Positions 1 to 9,300 of a stretch of DNA of 34,054 nucleotides are shown here, in pieces. The notes beneath the pieces are model-generated. The model saw only the letters and a program-made list of their open reading frames with translations, did not search any database and was not told the origin of the DNA. Position 1 is the first letter of the stretch, and every line of letters starts with the position of its first letter. Position numbers and translations under genes: made by a program. This DNA comes from Planctomycetota bacterium (lineage in GTDB: Bacteria; Planctomycetota; Planctomycetia; Planctomycetales; Planctomycetaceae), in contig VGZH01000062.1 in assembly GCA_016872645.1 (NCBI GenBank), positions 1 to 34,054 on the forward strand, written 5' to 3'.

Positions 1-2
1 AG

Positions 3-923
3 AACCCCGATTGTTTGGCCGACGCGAAGTACAAGGCCTTGTCCGGGATTCCCAAACGGAGCTTACATGCGTACCAGTCGGCGGACGGAATTCGCTGGAA
101 ACGGATTCGCTCGGAGCCGGTCATCACCGAAGGGGCGTTTGATTCGCAGAACCTCGCGTTCTGGGACACCGAGCGGAAGTGCTACGTGGATTATCACCGT
201 ACGAAGGCGGATGGCGTGCGGCATATCATGACGGCGACGTCGAGCGACTTCCTGAACTGGACCAAGCCCGTGCTGCTCGAATTCGGCGATGCACCGAGCG
301 AGCACCTTTACACGAACGCCATCCAGCAGTACGCCCGCGCGCCGCACTTGTTAATCGGCTTCCCGACGCGATTTCAGCCGAAGACGCAGCAAGTCGAACC
401 GGTCTTCATGACCAGCCGCGACGGACTCCGTTTCAAACGCTGGCCGGACGCCCTCATCCCGATCACCGCCCCTGCCGAGCGCGACGGCAACCGCAGCAAC
501 TATATGACGTGGGGCCTGCTGCAACTCCCCGGCCGCCCGAACGAACTCTCGGTCTACGCCACCGAACGCTACTACGCCGGCCCCGGTAGCCGCGTCCGCC
601 GCTTTACCTTCCGCACCGACGGATTCGTCTCAATTCACGCAGAGTCCAAGAGCGAATTGCTTACGAAACCGGTCATCTTCACCGGCAAACAACTGACGCT
701 GAACTTCAAGACGGCGGCCACCGGCAGTGTAAGAGCCGAACTGCAAGGCGCCTCCGGCAAACCGATCCCCGGCTTCGCGCTCGCGGATTGCAAGGCGCTC
801 CAAGGCGACGCAATCGACCAACCGGCAACATGGCCCGCCGACCTGTCGAAACTCAGCGTCCAACCCGTGCGAATCCGCTTCGTCTTGGAAAACGCCGACC
901 TCTTCGCGATGAAGTTCGTGTGA
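3..923 (+). CDS. GH32/GH43-like beta-propeller protein, C-terminal part (runs off left edge)
   Basis: The reading frame is already open at the window edge, so the true start lies upstream; a TTG at 15 is probably internal. What remains is about 306 residues of a five-bladed-propeller type glycosidase-like protein. Repeated short strands describe dated or observed data (SADGIRWKRI, SSDFLNWTKP, SRDGLRF), and a closing beta-sandwich segment begins near RTDGFVSIHA and ends in RFVLENADLFAMKFV. The same ending plan (RRDGFVSLNA ... ITLQSAKLFSYWFE) is found in the gene at 17981-20140, so the two are paralogues or share a module. The family is known for secreted glycoside hydrolase-like proteins in planctomycetes; substrate and catalytic residues cannot be judged because the N-terminal half is missing. 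Confidence 0.75.
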   Translation, partial: NPDCLADAKYKALSGIPKRSLHAYQSADGIRWKRIRSEPVITEGAFDSQNLAFWDTERKCYVDYHRTKADGVRHIMTATSSDFLNWTKPVLLEFGDAPSEHLYTNAIQQYARAPHLLIGFPTRFQPKTQQVEPVFMTSRDGLRFKRWPDALIPITAPAERDGNRSNYMTWGLLQLPGRPNELSVYATERYYAGPGSRVRRFTFRTDGFVSIHAESKSELLTKPVIFTGKQLTLNFKTAATGSVRAELQGASGKPIPGFALADCKALQGDAIDQPATWPADLSKLSVQPVRIRFVLENADLFAMKFV

Positions 924-991
924 TGGGTTCGGAAGAGAGTTCAAAGCCCGCATTGGTGGTCCCCGATCATTCGGGAACGGGAGGGTTTCAC

Positions 992-2404
992 ATGAGACGT
1001 GGTGGAATTGTGTTGCGACTGTACGAAATTGCAGGCGTCTTCGTCGTAGCGTTGCTCACATGGTTCGGCGAACGAGCGATCATGGCCGACGACGCCAGGC
1101 CTGCGGGCTTTCGGCTCGCGACGTTCTCGACCGACGTGACGCCGCCGCTGGGACATTCGTTACTGGGCGGAACGACGACTCCGCCGCCGGCGCATCGGAT
1201 TGACGACCCGTTGCTGGCGCGCGGGTTTGTGCTCATCGGCGGCGAGAAGCCGGTTGTCGTCGTGTCGATCGATTGGTGCGAGATTCGGAACGACGCTTAT
1301 GACCGCTGGCGCGAGGCGTTGGCGGAGGCGGCCGGGACGACTCGCGAGCGGGTGCTCGTGACGGCGATTCACCAGCATGATGCGCCGCTCGCGGACTTGG
1401 AGGCTCAGCGGATTCTCGATGCCAGCAAGCTTGGCGGATCGATCGTCGATCCGGCCTACCACGAGCGATCAGTGCAGGCGACGGTCGCGGCGTTGCGGGA
1501 AGGACTGAAGTCGGCGCGGGGAGTGACTCACTTCGGCACGGGGGAGGCGAAAGCGGTCCGCATCGCGTCGAATCGGCGGTACATCGGACAGAACGGCTTG
1601 CCGAAGTTTGATCGCAGCAGCATGAGCGGCGCGGATGCCATGAAAAGTCAGCGGGACGAGGGAGTCGTCGATCCGTGGTTGAAAACGCTCAGCTTTTGGG
1701 ACGGCGACACGCCACTGTGTGCGTTGCATGTCTACGCCGTGCATCCGATGTCGAACTGGGGTTCCGGCCGCGTCACCGCCGACTTCCCCGGAGCGGCGCG
1801 GTTGCGAATGCAGGACGCTCACCCGGAAGTGTTCCAGATTTACGCCTCGGGCTGTTCGGGCGACACAACGGCGGGTAAATACAACGACGGCGGTCAGGTC
1901 GCCCAGCGAGCGTTGCAGGACCGGCTTTTCGACGCGATGTCCGCCTCGTGGAAATCGACAAAGCGGCAACCGCTGACAAGGCTCGACTTTCGCAATTCTC
2001 CGTTCGAACTGCCACTGCGCACGACGGCCGGGTACTCGGAAGCAGACCTCAAGCAGCAACTTGAATCGGACGACTCGAAGAAGCGGTGCCTCGCGGCGCT
2101 CGCGCTGAGTTGGCGGAATCGGCACGCGGCGAAGCAACCGATCGATTTGCCGGTCCTCGATTTCGGCTCGGCAGCCGTCGCGCTCCTGCCGGGCGAAACC
2201 TACGTGGCGTTTCAGCTGGCGGCTCAACGGATGCGCCCGAACGATTTCGTCATCGTCATGGGCTACGGCGAGTCGGCTCCCGGTTTCATCCCGATTGAGC
2301 AAGCGTGGAAGGAAAACGACAGTAATCTCTCGTCCTGGTGCTGGGTCGATCCCGGCTGCGATCCGATCATGACCGCCGCGCTTCGCAAGTCTCTCGCGCC
2401 GTAG
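992..2404 (+). CDS. Secreted neutral/alkaline ceramidase-like hydrolase
   Basis: The protein has 470 residues. I chose ATG 992 because GGGAGG lies 7 bases upstream at 979-984 and the first residues form a signal peptide (MRRGGIV ... VALLTWFGERAIMA, ADD). The open frame reaches back to 788 but that part lies over the previous gene. The mature part opens with FSTDVTPPLGHSLLGG, followed by DPLLARGFVL and VLVTAIHQHDAP, then LHVYAVHPMSNWG and ASGCSGDT. This matches the N-terminal catalytic-domain pattern of neutral ceramidase-like proteins, where histidines of such motifs bind zinc. Animal and Pseudomonas ceramidases are longer (about 650-750 residues) and carry an extra C-terminal domain, absent here. 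Planctomycetes hold many such short forms whose true substrate is not known. It follows the previous gene by 68 bases. Confidence 0.8.
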   Translation: MRRGGIVLRLYEIAGVFVVALLTWFGERAIMADDARPAGFRLATFSTDVTPPLGHSLLGGTTTPPPAHRIDDPLLARGFVLIGGEKPVVVVSIDWCEIRNDAYDRWREALAEAAGTTRERVLVTAIHQHDAPLADLEAQRILDASKLGGSIVDPAYHERSVQATVAALREGLKSARGVTHFGTGEAKAVRIASNRRYIGQNGLPKFDRSSMSGADAMKSQRDEGVVDPWLKTLSFWDGDTPLCALHVYAVHPMSNWGSGRVTADFPGAARLRMQDAHPEVFQIYASGCSGDTTAGKYNDGGQVAQRALQDRLFDAMSASWKSTKRQPLTRLDFRNSPFELPLRTTAGYSEADLKQQLESDDSKKRCLAALALSWRNRHAAKQPIDLPVLDFGSAAVALLPGETYVAFQLAAQRMRPNDFVIVMGYGESAPGFIPIEQAWKENDSNLSSWCWVDPGCDPIMTAALRKSLAP

Positions 2405-2441
2405 TTGCGCGCGGAATTCATCGCGGACATCCGAGTCGGCT

Positions 2442-2620
2442 GGTTCGCGAGTTCTGTCACTGCGATCGAAGACGCTCTTCAAAGAAGGTGAAGCGGCACC
2501 GAGTGAGCCCGCCGTGTATGTGCATCCGCGCGGGACCGAGATGATGACGCATTACGCTCGGTCGGCCGATCACGGTCAGACGTGGAGGTTGGCTCAGGCA
2601 ACGCCCTGGGTAGGAGGTCG
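2442..2620 (+). pseudogene. Sialidase (BNR) fragment
   Basis: One frame reads TLFKEGEAAPSEPAVYVHPR and then ARSADHGQTWRLAQ, which is the start of a sialidase-type propeller with one Asp box (S-x-D-x-G-x-T-W). The match fades after about PWVGG near 2610 and no further blades follow. There is no convincing start codon or signal peptide. This is best read as a leftover of an extra sialidase gene at this locus. The rest of the 2405-3104 stretch contains two further short coding-like pieces listed separately. Confidence 0.5.
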
Positions 2621-2697
2621 AATAAACATTCGGAGGCCCCGAAGACTGGGGCAGGAAGAACTGGAGAATTCGCCGCAAAGTGGCGCTGTCCAATTAG

Positions 2698-2985
2698 TCA
2701 TTTGCGGACTTCCAGGGTCCCCACTCCGCCGCCGAACGGCCCAAGGCGAATAGTTCGGTCAACAACGAACCAAACTCTCGTTCCGTCCGGTTCGCTGATC
2801 TCGCGCCACCAGGCCATCGCCGTCCCGAAACTTCCCCGGCACGGACGCTGGGCCAGCGGTTCGGTCACCAGTACCTGCCGGCGTTCCGCGCGCGGATGCT
2901 GGCTGACGCCTCTCGCAAGACCGATCACATACTTGCCCGAATGAAACTGTATATTCTGAACCACGGTCAGATTTGCGCGATTCAC
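2698..2985 (-). pseudogene. Coding-like fragment of unknown family
   Basis: A 95-residue frame with a GTG start, preceded in frame by a TAG two codons upstream. Third-position GC is high, as in neighbouring real genes, and the peptide looks beta-rich (FHSGKYVIGLARG, then GSFGTAMAWWREI and WFVVDRTIRLGPF). I do not recognise the family. It could be the C-terminal end of a decayed gene or a small gene; no ribosome site is clear. It partly overlaps the next fragment on the other strand. Confidence 0.3.
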
Positions 2986-3104
2986 CGACTACAATGGGGC
3001 ACTCGCCGGCCGATTCGCCTTCTTCCGACTGACGGAGAACTTCTACGGAAAAGAAGACACCGGGTTGAACGGTCTGTATAGGACGGACGGGACAGATGGG
3101 GACT
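2960..3104 (+). pseudogene. Coding-like fragment of unknown family
   Basis: Following a TGA at 2957, one + strand frame reads through RFARFTDYNGALAGRFAFFR and TENFYGKEDTGLNGLYRTDG with strong GC in third positions, and then runs into the antisense of the epimerase gene at 3105. No start codon fits. It looks like the internal remains of a gene cut at the 3105 boundary. Family not recognised. Confidence 0.25.
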
Positions 3105-3980
3105 TCATCGCGCCGGCACGGCCTTGGGAAATCCTGCCGACTGGCTCTCGGCGGCCATGGCTCGCCAGTGGAATTGCGGTTGCCATCCGAGCATCCGCTT
3201 GAGCTTCTCGCAATTCACGAGACCTCGCTGATCGTGGAGATCCCCACGAACGTCAGTGACCTGTGGATAGTATTCGGCCAGTAACTGCCGCGTCGGCGCG
3301 TCGAAGCAGACGTCGTCGGCCGCCACGTTGAAGGCCTCGAAGCCGGTACGGTCCGACCGCAGCCAGGCGAGACAGGCGGTAGCCACGTCGCGTGCGTCGA
3401 TATAGGACCAGAGCGAGTCAGCGGCGGCCGCGACCGTCTCCGTGAACTTGCGGAACCGCCATTCGTACGACCCTTCGTAGACGATCCGCTGGGGTCTTAG
3501 CGCGGCGATCGACAGGCCGTGCCAACGGGCGTAATGCGTCGCGAGCGTTTCAAGATTCTGCTTCACGGCGCCGTAGATGCCGTCGGGACACGCCGGCGAC
3601 TGCTCGTCGATCGGCAAATAGGGTGCCCGACTATATTCACCGTAGATCATCGGACTGCTGGCCAACACCACGCGCGGGATTTTCAGATTCGCGGCCGCCT
3701 GGAGTACGTGATAACCGCCCAGTGCCAGATTGCGATACGATGTCTCCCAGGTGGTCCAGGAGTCGGTCGGCAGGCTGCCAAAATGAACCACCGCAACAGC
3801 TCCTGCCAGCGCGTCATGAACACCGGCGCCATCCTCCAGGTCCAGTTGCCGGTAGTTCTGTTCCCAAAAGCCGCACGGCTTAAGGTCGATTCCCAGTACG
3901 TCGTAGCCCGCTTCTCGCAAGACGCGCACGATCGATGTCCCGGTTCCTCCTTTGGCGCCTGTCACGACAACTTTCTGCAT
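3105..3980 (-). CDS. NAD(P)-dependent epimerase/dehydrogenase, extended SDR family
   Basis: The 291-residue protein starts with a Rossmann fold: the dinucleotide motif TGAKGGTGTS lies at residues 7-16 (G-x-x-G-x-x-G type), with acidic D32 after beta-2. The catalytic SDR set is visible as ASSP near 107-110 and Y136-G-A-V-K140. Family knowledge: extended SDRs oxidise, reduce or epimerise sugars or sugar acids; uronate and aldose dehydrogenases are of this type and somewhat shorter. The start ATG lies 42 bases after the stop of the dehydratase gene, so both are probably one - strand operon. With a lactonase-like gene across the divergent promoter, an oxidising sugar dehydrogenase is a more attractive role than an epimerase, but that is inference. 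Confidence 0.85.
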   Translation of the reverse strand: MQKVVVTGAKGGTGTSIVRVLREAGYDVLGIDLKPCGFWEQNYRQLDLEDGAGVHDALAGAVAVVHFGSLPTDSWTTWETSYRNLALGGYHVLQAAANLKIPRVVLASSPMIYGEYSRAPYLPIDEQSPACPDGIYGAVKQNLETLATHYARWHGLSIAALRPQRIVYEGSYEWRFRKFTETVAAAADSLWSYIDARDVATACLAWLRSDRTGFEAFNVAADDVCFDAPTRQLLAEYYPQVTDVRGDLHDQRGLVNCEKLKRMLGWQPQFHWRAMAAESQSAGFPKAVPAR

Positions 3981-4022
3981 GGTCCCCTGCTTTCACTTAT
4001 CTCTACCAGATTTCATCGAGAG

Positions 4023-5192
4023 TCAGATCAACGGTGTCGCTCCGTCGGCCTGCCCGTATCGCCGGGCGGCCAATGCGATGTGGCCCCGCGATTTCACCAG
4101 TTCCATGTTCAATTCAACACCGAGTCCCGGTCGGCGGCCCAGTTCGTTCACGTCGACAGAACCGTTTACGACCGGCACCCGCAGCGTCTGTACCTGATCA
4201 AACCAGGGCTGAATCGGGCAGTGTTCGAGGATCAGAAAATTCTGAATGGCCGCCGCCACATGGGCGCAAGCCGCCAGGGCAACCGGCCCATACGGGTTAT
4301 GCGGCGCCATCAGGATGCCGTAAACCTCGGCCACGTGCGCGATCTTGACCAGTTCGCTGATCCCGCCGCAGTGACTAGGATCCGCCTGGCATACGTCGAT
4401 CGCCTGCTGCTCGAACCAGGGTCGGAAGTCCCAGCGGGTGATCAACCTTTCCCCCAGCGCGATCTTCACGTCGGGAAAGTCGCGTTTCAGTCGCAGGGTG
4501 GGTTCAAGCGTGTCCTGGTTCGTCGGCTCTTCGACAAACAGCATGTTGAGCGGTCGCAGGCCGGCGATCAAACGGTGGGCCTGTTGCGGATCGAACATGC
4601 CGGCGGCGTCGATCATCAGGGCGACGCCCGGCCCCAATGTTTCTCGAAATCGAGCATGTTCGGCGATCGCCACGTCAACCTGCCGGTTACCGTCGTACGG
4701 AACCGTCGGCGTGCCAAAGCCATGTTTGAATGCATCGAACCCGAGTTCTCGCGTCACGCGCGCGGCGGTGTCGCGGTCCACTCCGGCGAATTCCGGGCCA
4801 TAGCGAATGTAACAGCGGACCTGTTCGCGAACCTTGCCTCCGAGCAACTTGAACACCGGCACTCCAGCCGCTTTTCCCGCGATATCCCACAATGCCATGT
4901 CGATGCCGCTCATCGCACTGGAATGTACGACGCCGCGTCTCCACCAGAAATCGCGGTAGCCCAACTGCCAGATGCGCTCGATCTCGGTCGGGTCGATCCC
5001 CAGCAGTCGCGGCTTCAGTTCCGTTTCGACCTGGGCCTGCACCGCCAACTCATGATATTCGGTCGTCGCCTCGCCGATTCCGCGAAGGCCCTCGTCGGTG
5101 AAGACCTCCACGAAGATCCAGTTCCGCAGCGCTGCGACGCCCCGTGAATCCGGGACGTTCATGACATGGCAACGGATATCGGTAATCTTCAT
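4023..5192 (-). CDS. Mandelate racemase/muconate lactonizing family sugar-acid dehydratase
   Basis: A full-length (389 aa) enolase-superfamily enzyme. The capping domain covers roughly residues 1-125 and the barrel 126-380. Metal ligands are seen with normal spacing: D195 (LMIDAAG), E221 (LFVEEPT) and E248 (ALGERL). H298 lies in APHNP and K156 in FKHGF. The HNP type and overall length resemble D-galactonate dehydratase-like acid-sugar dehydratases. However, the second histidine two residues after the first metal Asp in galactonate dehydratase is Ala here, so the exact sugar acid is open. It acts in the cytosol and would make a 2-keto-3-deoxy acid. It is first in a two-gene operon with the SDR gene and divergent from the SMP-30 gene. 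Confidence 0.85.
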   Translation of the reverse strand: MKITDIRCHVMNVPDSRGVAALRNWIFVEVFTDEGLRGIGEATTEYHELAVQAQVETELKPRLLGIDPTEIERIWQLGYRDFWWRRGVVHSSAMSGIDMALWDIAGKAAGVPVFKLLGGKVREQVRCYIRYGPEFAGVDRDTAARVTRELGFDAFKHGFGTPTVPYDGNRQVDVAIAEHARFRETLGPGVALMIDAAGMFDPQQAHRLIAGLRPLNMLFVEEPTNQDTLEPTLRLKRDFPDVKIALGERLITRWDFRPWFEQQAIDVCQADPSHCGGISELVKIAHVAEVYGILMAPHNPYGPVALAACAHVAAAIQNFLILEHCPIQPWFDQVQTLRVPVVNGSVDVNELGRRPGLGVELNMELVKSRGHIALAARRYGQADGATPLI

Positions 5193-5341
5193 GGCGAGGC
5201 TTCCAGCATGGGTTGGATGAGGTCGGCCATGTCGTGGCTAAGTGTGTTTCGTCGCATCGTCATGCAGGACGACTCCGAGGAAAGCGTGGCGGCGGTGCGC
5301 ACCGCACCGGAGGCAGTCCTGCGATGATCGTGCAAAGTCGC

Positions 5342-5404
5342 TTGAACCACCCGTAGAAATTTGAACCACCTTAAGAGAATGATTATCATACAACCGGTTT
5401 GAAC
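5342..5404. promoter_or_regulatory. Divergent control region with direct repeat and palindrome
   Basis: The 264-base gap between the dehydratase (-) and SMP-30 (+) genes holds TTGAACCACC twice, at 5342-5351 and 5361-5370, 19 bases start to start. It is followed by ATGATTATCAT at 5379-5389, an inverted repeat around one base, then AACCGGTT at 5392-5399 and a third TTTGAAC at 5398-5404. This part is much richer in AT than its surroundings. Two-turn spacing and symmetry suggest regulator binding for one or both promoters; ATGATTATCAT also faintly resembles half of a Fur box. No regulator gene is near. No exact -35/-10 pair could be fixed. Confidence 0.35.
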
Positions 5405-5456
5405 GTCAACACTGAGCTGGCTGCCGAAAGGAGCACGCTCGCCGTCGGAGGTTGCG

Positions 5457-6326
5457 ATGGACGTTAGCTGGAAGATCGTCGCGACGGGCATCGTTTCTCC
5501 AGAGGGGCCAGCCGCTGATCTCTCCGGGAACGTGTTTCTCGTGAGCCGCTGGACGGGGCGCGTCGTCAAGGTCGACCCGCAGGGGCAGGTCACGGAAGTG
5601 GTCCCGACCGGCGGCAAACCGCAATCGGTGGCACTTTTGGAGACCGGCGAACTGCTGTTGGCCGACGCCAAGAACCACGCGCTGCACAAGATCAGCCCGG
5701 CGGGATCGCTGAGCACGGTCGCCGAGACCATCGGTGGTCAACGGTTCATCGGCCCCAACGATTTGGTCATCGCCGACGGGCGAATCGTCTATCTCACCGA
5801 CCCGGGGCTCGACATGCAGGGGCCCGGGCGCATTCTGCGGATCGAGCTGGACACGGGCCGGACCGATCTTCTGGCGGACGGTTTTCGCTTTCCCAACGGC
5901 ATCACGATCTCGGCCGACGGACGCTGGCTGTATGTCGCCGAGAGCGTGACGCATCGAGTGCTGCGGTTTGAATTGCTGGACGATGGAAAACGTCTCGGTC
6001 CGGCCGAGCTGTTCTATCAGTTCGCCGACCACCATCCCGACGGGATCGCCTTCGACGCCGACGGCAACTTGCTCGTGACGCTCTGCGGCGGTGGAACGCT
6101 GGATATCGTTTCCCCCGACAGACAGCTCGTTGCGTCGATTCCCACCGGCGGCACCGACTGTACAAACATTGTGTTTGGCGGTGCCGATTTCCGGACGCTC
6201 TATCTCACGGAAGACAAGCAGGAGGCCCTGCTGGCGACACGTTGGCCTGTTCCTGGACAACGGCGGTACTCACGCAGTCAACCGGCCTCCTCATCACTCG
6301 ACCCCTCCGAGAGGCAGGGCTCATGA
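5457..6326 (+). CDS. SMP-30/gluconolactonase family protein (sugar lactonase)
   Basis: A 289-residue six-bladed propeller of normal SMP-30 length without signal peptide. Metal-binding residues expected for the family are in place: E16 (SPEGP), N101 (GPNDL), N147 (FRFPNGI) and D195 (HHPDGIAFD). Known members hydrolyse aldonolactones to aldonic acids with a divalent metal. The start ATG follows GGAGGTTGCG closely; the alternative ORFs on the other strand are shadows. The stop overlaps the ATG of the MFS fusion gene in an ATGA, so the two are likely translationally coupled. Together with the divergent SDR and dehydratase genes it fits a dehydrogenase-lactonase-dehydratase path. The last 25 residues are low in structure. 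Confidence 0.85.
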   Translation: MDVSWKIVATGIVSPEGPAADLSGNVFLVSRWTGRVVKVDPQGQVTEVVPTGGKPQSVALLETGELLLADAKNHALHKISPAGSLSTVAETIGGQRFIGPNDLVIADGRIVYLTDPGLDMQGPGRILRIELDTGRTDLLADGFRFPNGITISADGRWLYVAESVTHRVLRFELLDDGKRLGPAELFYQFADHHPDGIAFDADGNLLVTLCGGGTLDIVSPDRQLVASIPTGGTDCTNIVFGGADFRTLYLTEDKQEALLATRWPVPGQRRYSRSQPASSSLDPSERQGS

Positions 6327-9300
6327 CCGGGGTGCTGCCATCCCAAGATGCCTCACTGGCCGGAACTGCTCGGTTACCGGTCGTGGTGATCGTCGCGCTG
6401 ACGAGCTTCCTGTTCGCCAACATGCTGGAGTACGCCCTCCCCTTGTACTTCAACGCACTGGAGGGGTTTCCTCAGGACGTATGGTCGCAGCTGGTGTTGT
6501 GGCAGGTCATGCCTTGGATCATCGCGCCGTTTCTCGCCGGGCTGCTCGCGCGTCGGTTTGGCGAACGGCGCGTCTGGTCAGCGGCCTTGTTCGGTCAATC
6601 GCTGGTTCCGATCGCGCTCTTCGTCGCTCCGGAGCCGTGGATCGTGCGTCCGGTGGCCCTGTGGAGCGGTTTGACGGGAGCGCTCATGTGGGTCGGCGGC
6701 GTTTCACTGGTCCAAGTCGTCCCGCAACACCGCAAAGGGCTGGCGAACGGACTAATGATGATGTCGATGGGAGTCGGCAGCACGATCGGGCCACTCCTGG
6801 GTCGAACCGTTCTCTGGCGAGAGCATGTTGCGGATCTCGTTTCCAAGGAGAGTCTCGCGCGTGCCGGGGCATTCCTCATCAACCTCTCGCCGCCTCCCGC
6901 GGACGCTCCGCTGGGCAACTTCCAGATGATGATGGCCGGGCTGAGTGGCCTGGCGATTTTTGGTGCCGTGCTGATCGGACTCTTTGGCCAGCGGCCCGGC
7001 CAGGCTCCGGGCGACGATCAACTGCCTGGTCAGACGGTCGCCTCGCTGCGCGAACTCCTGGCGACGCCTCGCTTCTGGGCGCTGACCCTGGCGTTGTGTC
7101 TGCTGGGCGGCCCCGTCTTCCAGGCAACCAATCAGTTTCTGAAGTATCGCGCCGAGGATGTGGGCCTGATCGTCGGCGCCCAGGATCGTGGCTGGATCTG
7201 GCTCCAGTTGTTGCGCACGGCGATGTGGATTCCGGGCGGCCTGGCGGTGGGACTGCTGGCGGGCCGACGCGCGCCGGGCATCGCCGCCGTTGCCATGGTG
7301 GGCAGCTTCGCACTCGCCGGTAGCGGCATCGGATGGGCGACCTCGACGGGGTCGCTGTTCGCGGTCGTCGCGGTGTTTGAATTCGTGCGGCAGTTCATGC
7401 GCTGGTCGCACGCCGGATATCTCTCCGAGCATCTGCCGAATCGGCTGCGGAGCACGGCGATCGGCTGTGCTATTTCGCTTGCGGGGCTCGGCAGCACGCT
7501 GTACGGCGCCTTGCCGTTGGCGTTGATGGATCCCAACGAGAGTGGCTTTGACTCGCGGCTCCCCTTCTGGATTTCCGCCGGACTGGGACTGGCGGGAGCG
7601 GCAGGTCTTTTTGTTTTTGACCGTTTGAAACCGATTCGCCAAGACCGAATCGCCTACTCAGTCCTCACGCTGCTCGTTGTGATTTCTGGCGGTCTCTGCC
7701 CGGCGGAGGAACCTCTCTCACCGGTTTCACGCCATGTAATTCGCGGCGCGGAACAGGTAGTGGACGGGTGGGTGTCGACCGGGGGCGGTCACTCGTTCGA
7801 CAGCAGCAGCCAGCAGTTGAATGGCCGGCCGTGGGCCGAGTACGAGCGCGGACTGATGCGCTTCGATCTGAAAGCAATCGACCCGGCGCGGCACGGTCAG
7901 TTGAAACGGGCCGTGTTGCGACTGCATGCCGCCACGGTCGAGAACAAGAAGAACGTGCCCACGGTGGTTTCCGCGTCAAGCGTCGCCTGGAATCACGAAG
8001 CGACATTCCTGAGTCCCGATGGCACGTCGCGCTGGCCGGCCGATCGGAATCAGGCCGAGAACCTGGACTACGCGGCGATGGCACTGGGATCGGCACGGCA
8101 GGTCGTCACCAAACCGGGCCTGGTCGAATTCGACGTGACCGAGATCGTGGAGGCATGGCTGTTTCAGGGACAGGCGAATCATGGATTCCTGCTCACGATG
8201 GGACCGCCCATTTTTGGTCGACCGGATGCCGGCGCCTGGGGGCTCGAATTCGCCAGCTCCGAAGCGAAAGAGAACGGGCCGGAGCTGATCGTTGAACTGG
8301 AGGGAACGCCACCGACTCCCGAATTGGCCGAGCGACGAGCGCTGACGATTTATCCATCCGCCGCGCTGCCGCCCCTCAAAAGCCCCTACGCGATCGTCTG
8401 GTACGGCGTCCATGACAAGGAACTCTGGAAGCAGTTCAGCACATCGAACATGTCGACCTATGCCTCGATCCCGGAGTGGTTGGCGCAGCGCGGCGTGCTC
8501 GACATGACCTGGGGCGAAGGAGGCCCGATCGACTGGCTGCCCACGGAGGAAGCATGGGAGAAATACTATCTGGGCATCGCTGCGCGCAGCCGGGCTTACT
8601 GCATGCACGAGTGGCACATGTCGAGCGACAGCAACGACGCGCAGTGGGCGGTGCGGGCGGCGCGTCTGACCGAGTGGAAGCACCCCCGGTGCTACTCCGC
8701 CTTCTACTATCAGGGCCAGCGGGAAATGGCCGACTTGGCCGGGAAGGGGGAACTCGATCTGCTGATCCAGGAAGGGTACACACATGTCACGAAAGAGTTC
8801 CCGCTGGCCGCCGGTTTCACCGTGGGGATGCCAGGGATTGAGGAGCGGATCGACATCGCGCGTAAGGCCGAAGCGATCGAGCGGCACGTGGTGATGCTCG
8901 GTCACATTGCTCCCGCGGAGAAGTACCACCCCGGTCACGAACTGACTCCGGCGATGATCGAGGAACAGATCAGGCATCTGCGGAAATACGCGCCCGAGAT
9001 GCCGGGCATCGGCTTCTACTACGAGGGCGGCCGGGACCTCGCGATCGAATGCGACCGACTGGCTCGCAAGTATTTCGTCGACCCCGCGCCGGAAGTGGAG
9101 ATCGCGTCCCCGGCCCACGAAGCCCGCCTCTCGTCAACCGCCACTCCCCACGTAACAATCCGCGCCGACGCCCAGCCAAAGGGCGAATCGAAAGTGGTGA
9201 AGTATCGCTGGTTCATCGACAATCGGTTCGTCGCGGAAACCGACACCCCGCGGTACGTCTGGGATCTTCGCGGCGAAACGCCCGGCAGTCACTTCGTCAC

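Noticed and set aside
962-975. CCCGA-TCAT-TCGGG hairpin before the ceramidase-like gene
   Set aside because: Only 5 bp, expected often by chance in GC-rich DNA.
1469-2482. 337-codon - strand frame
   Set aside because: Shadow of the ceramidase-like gene; Arg-rich composition typical of antisense GC-rich frames.
3519-5147. 542-codon + strand frame over the epimerase and dehydratase genes
   Set aside because: Antisense shadow. The - strand proteins have intact family motifs; this frame has none and spans two genes.
5379-5389. Fur box
   Set aside because: Only the central part resembles the consensus and nearby genes are not iron-related.
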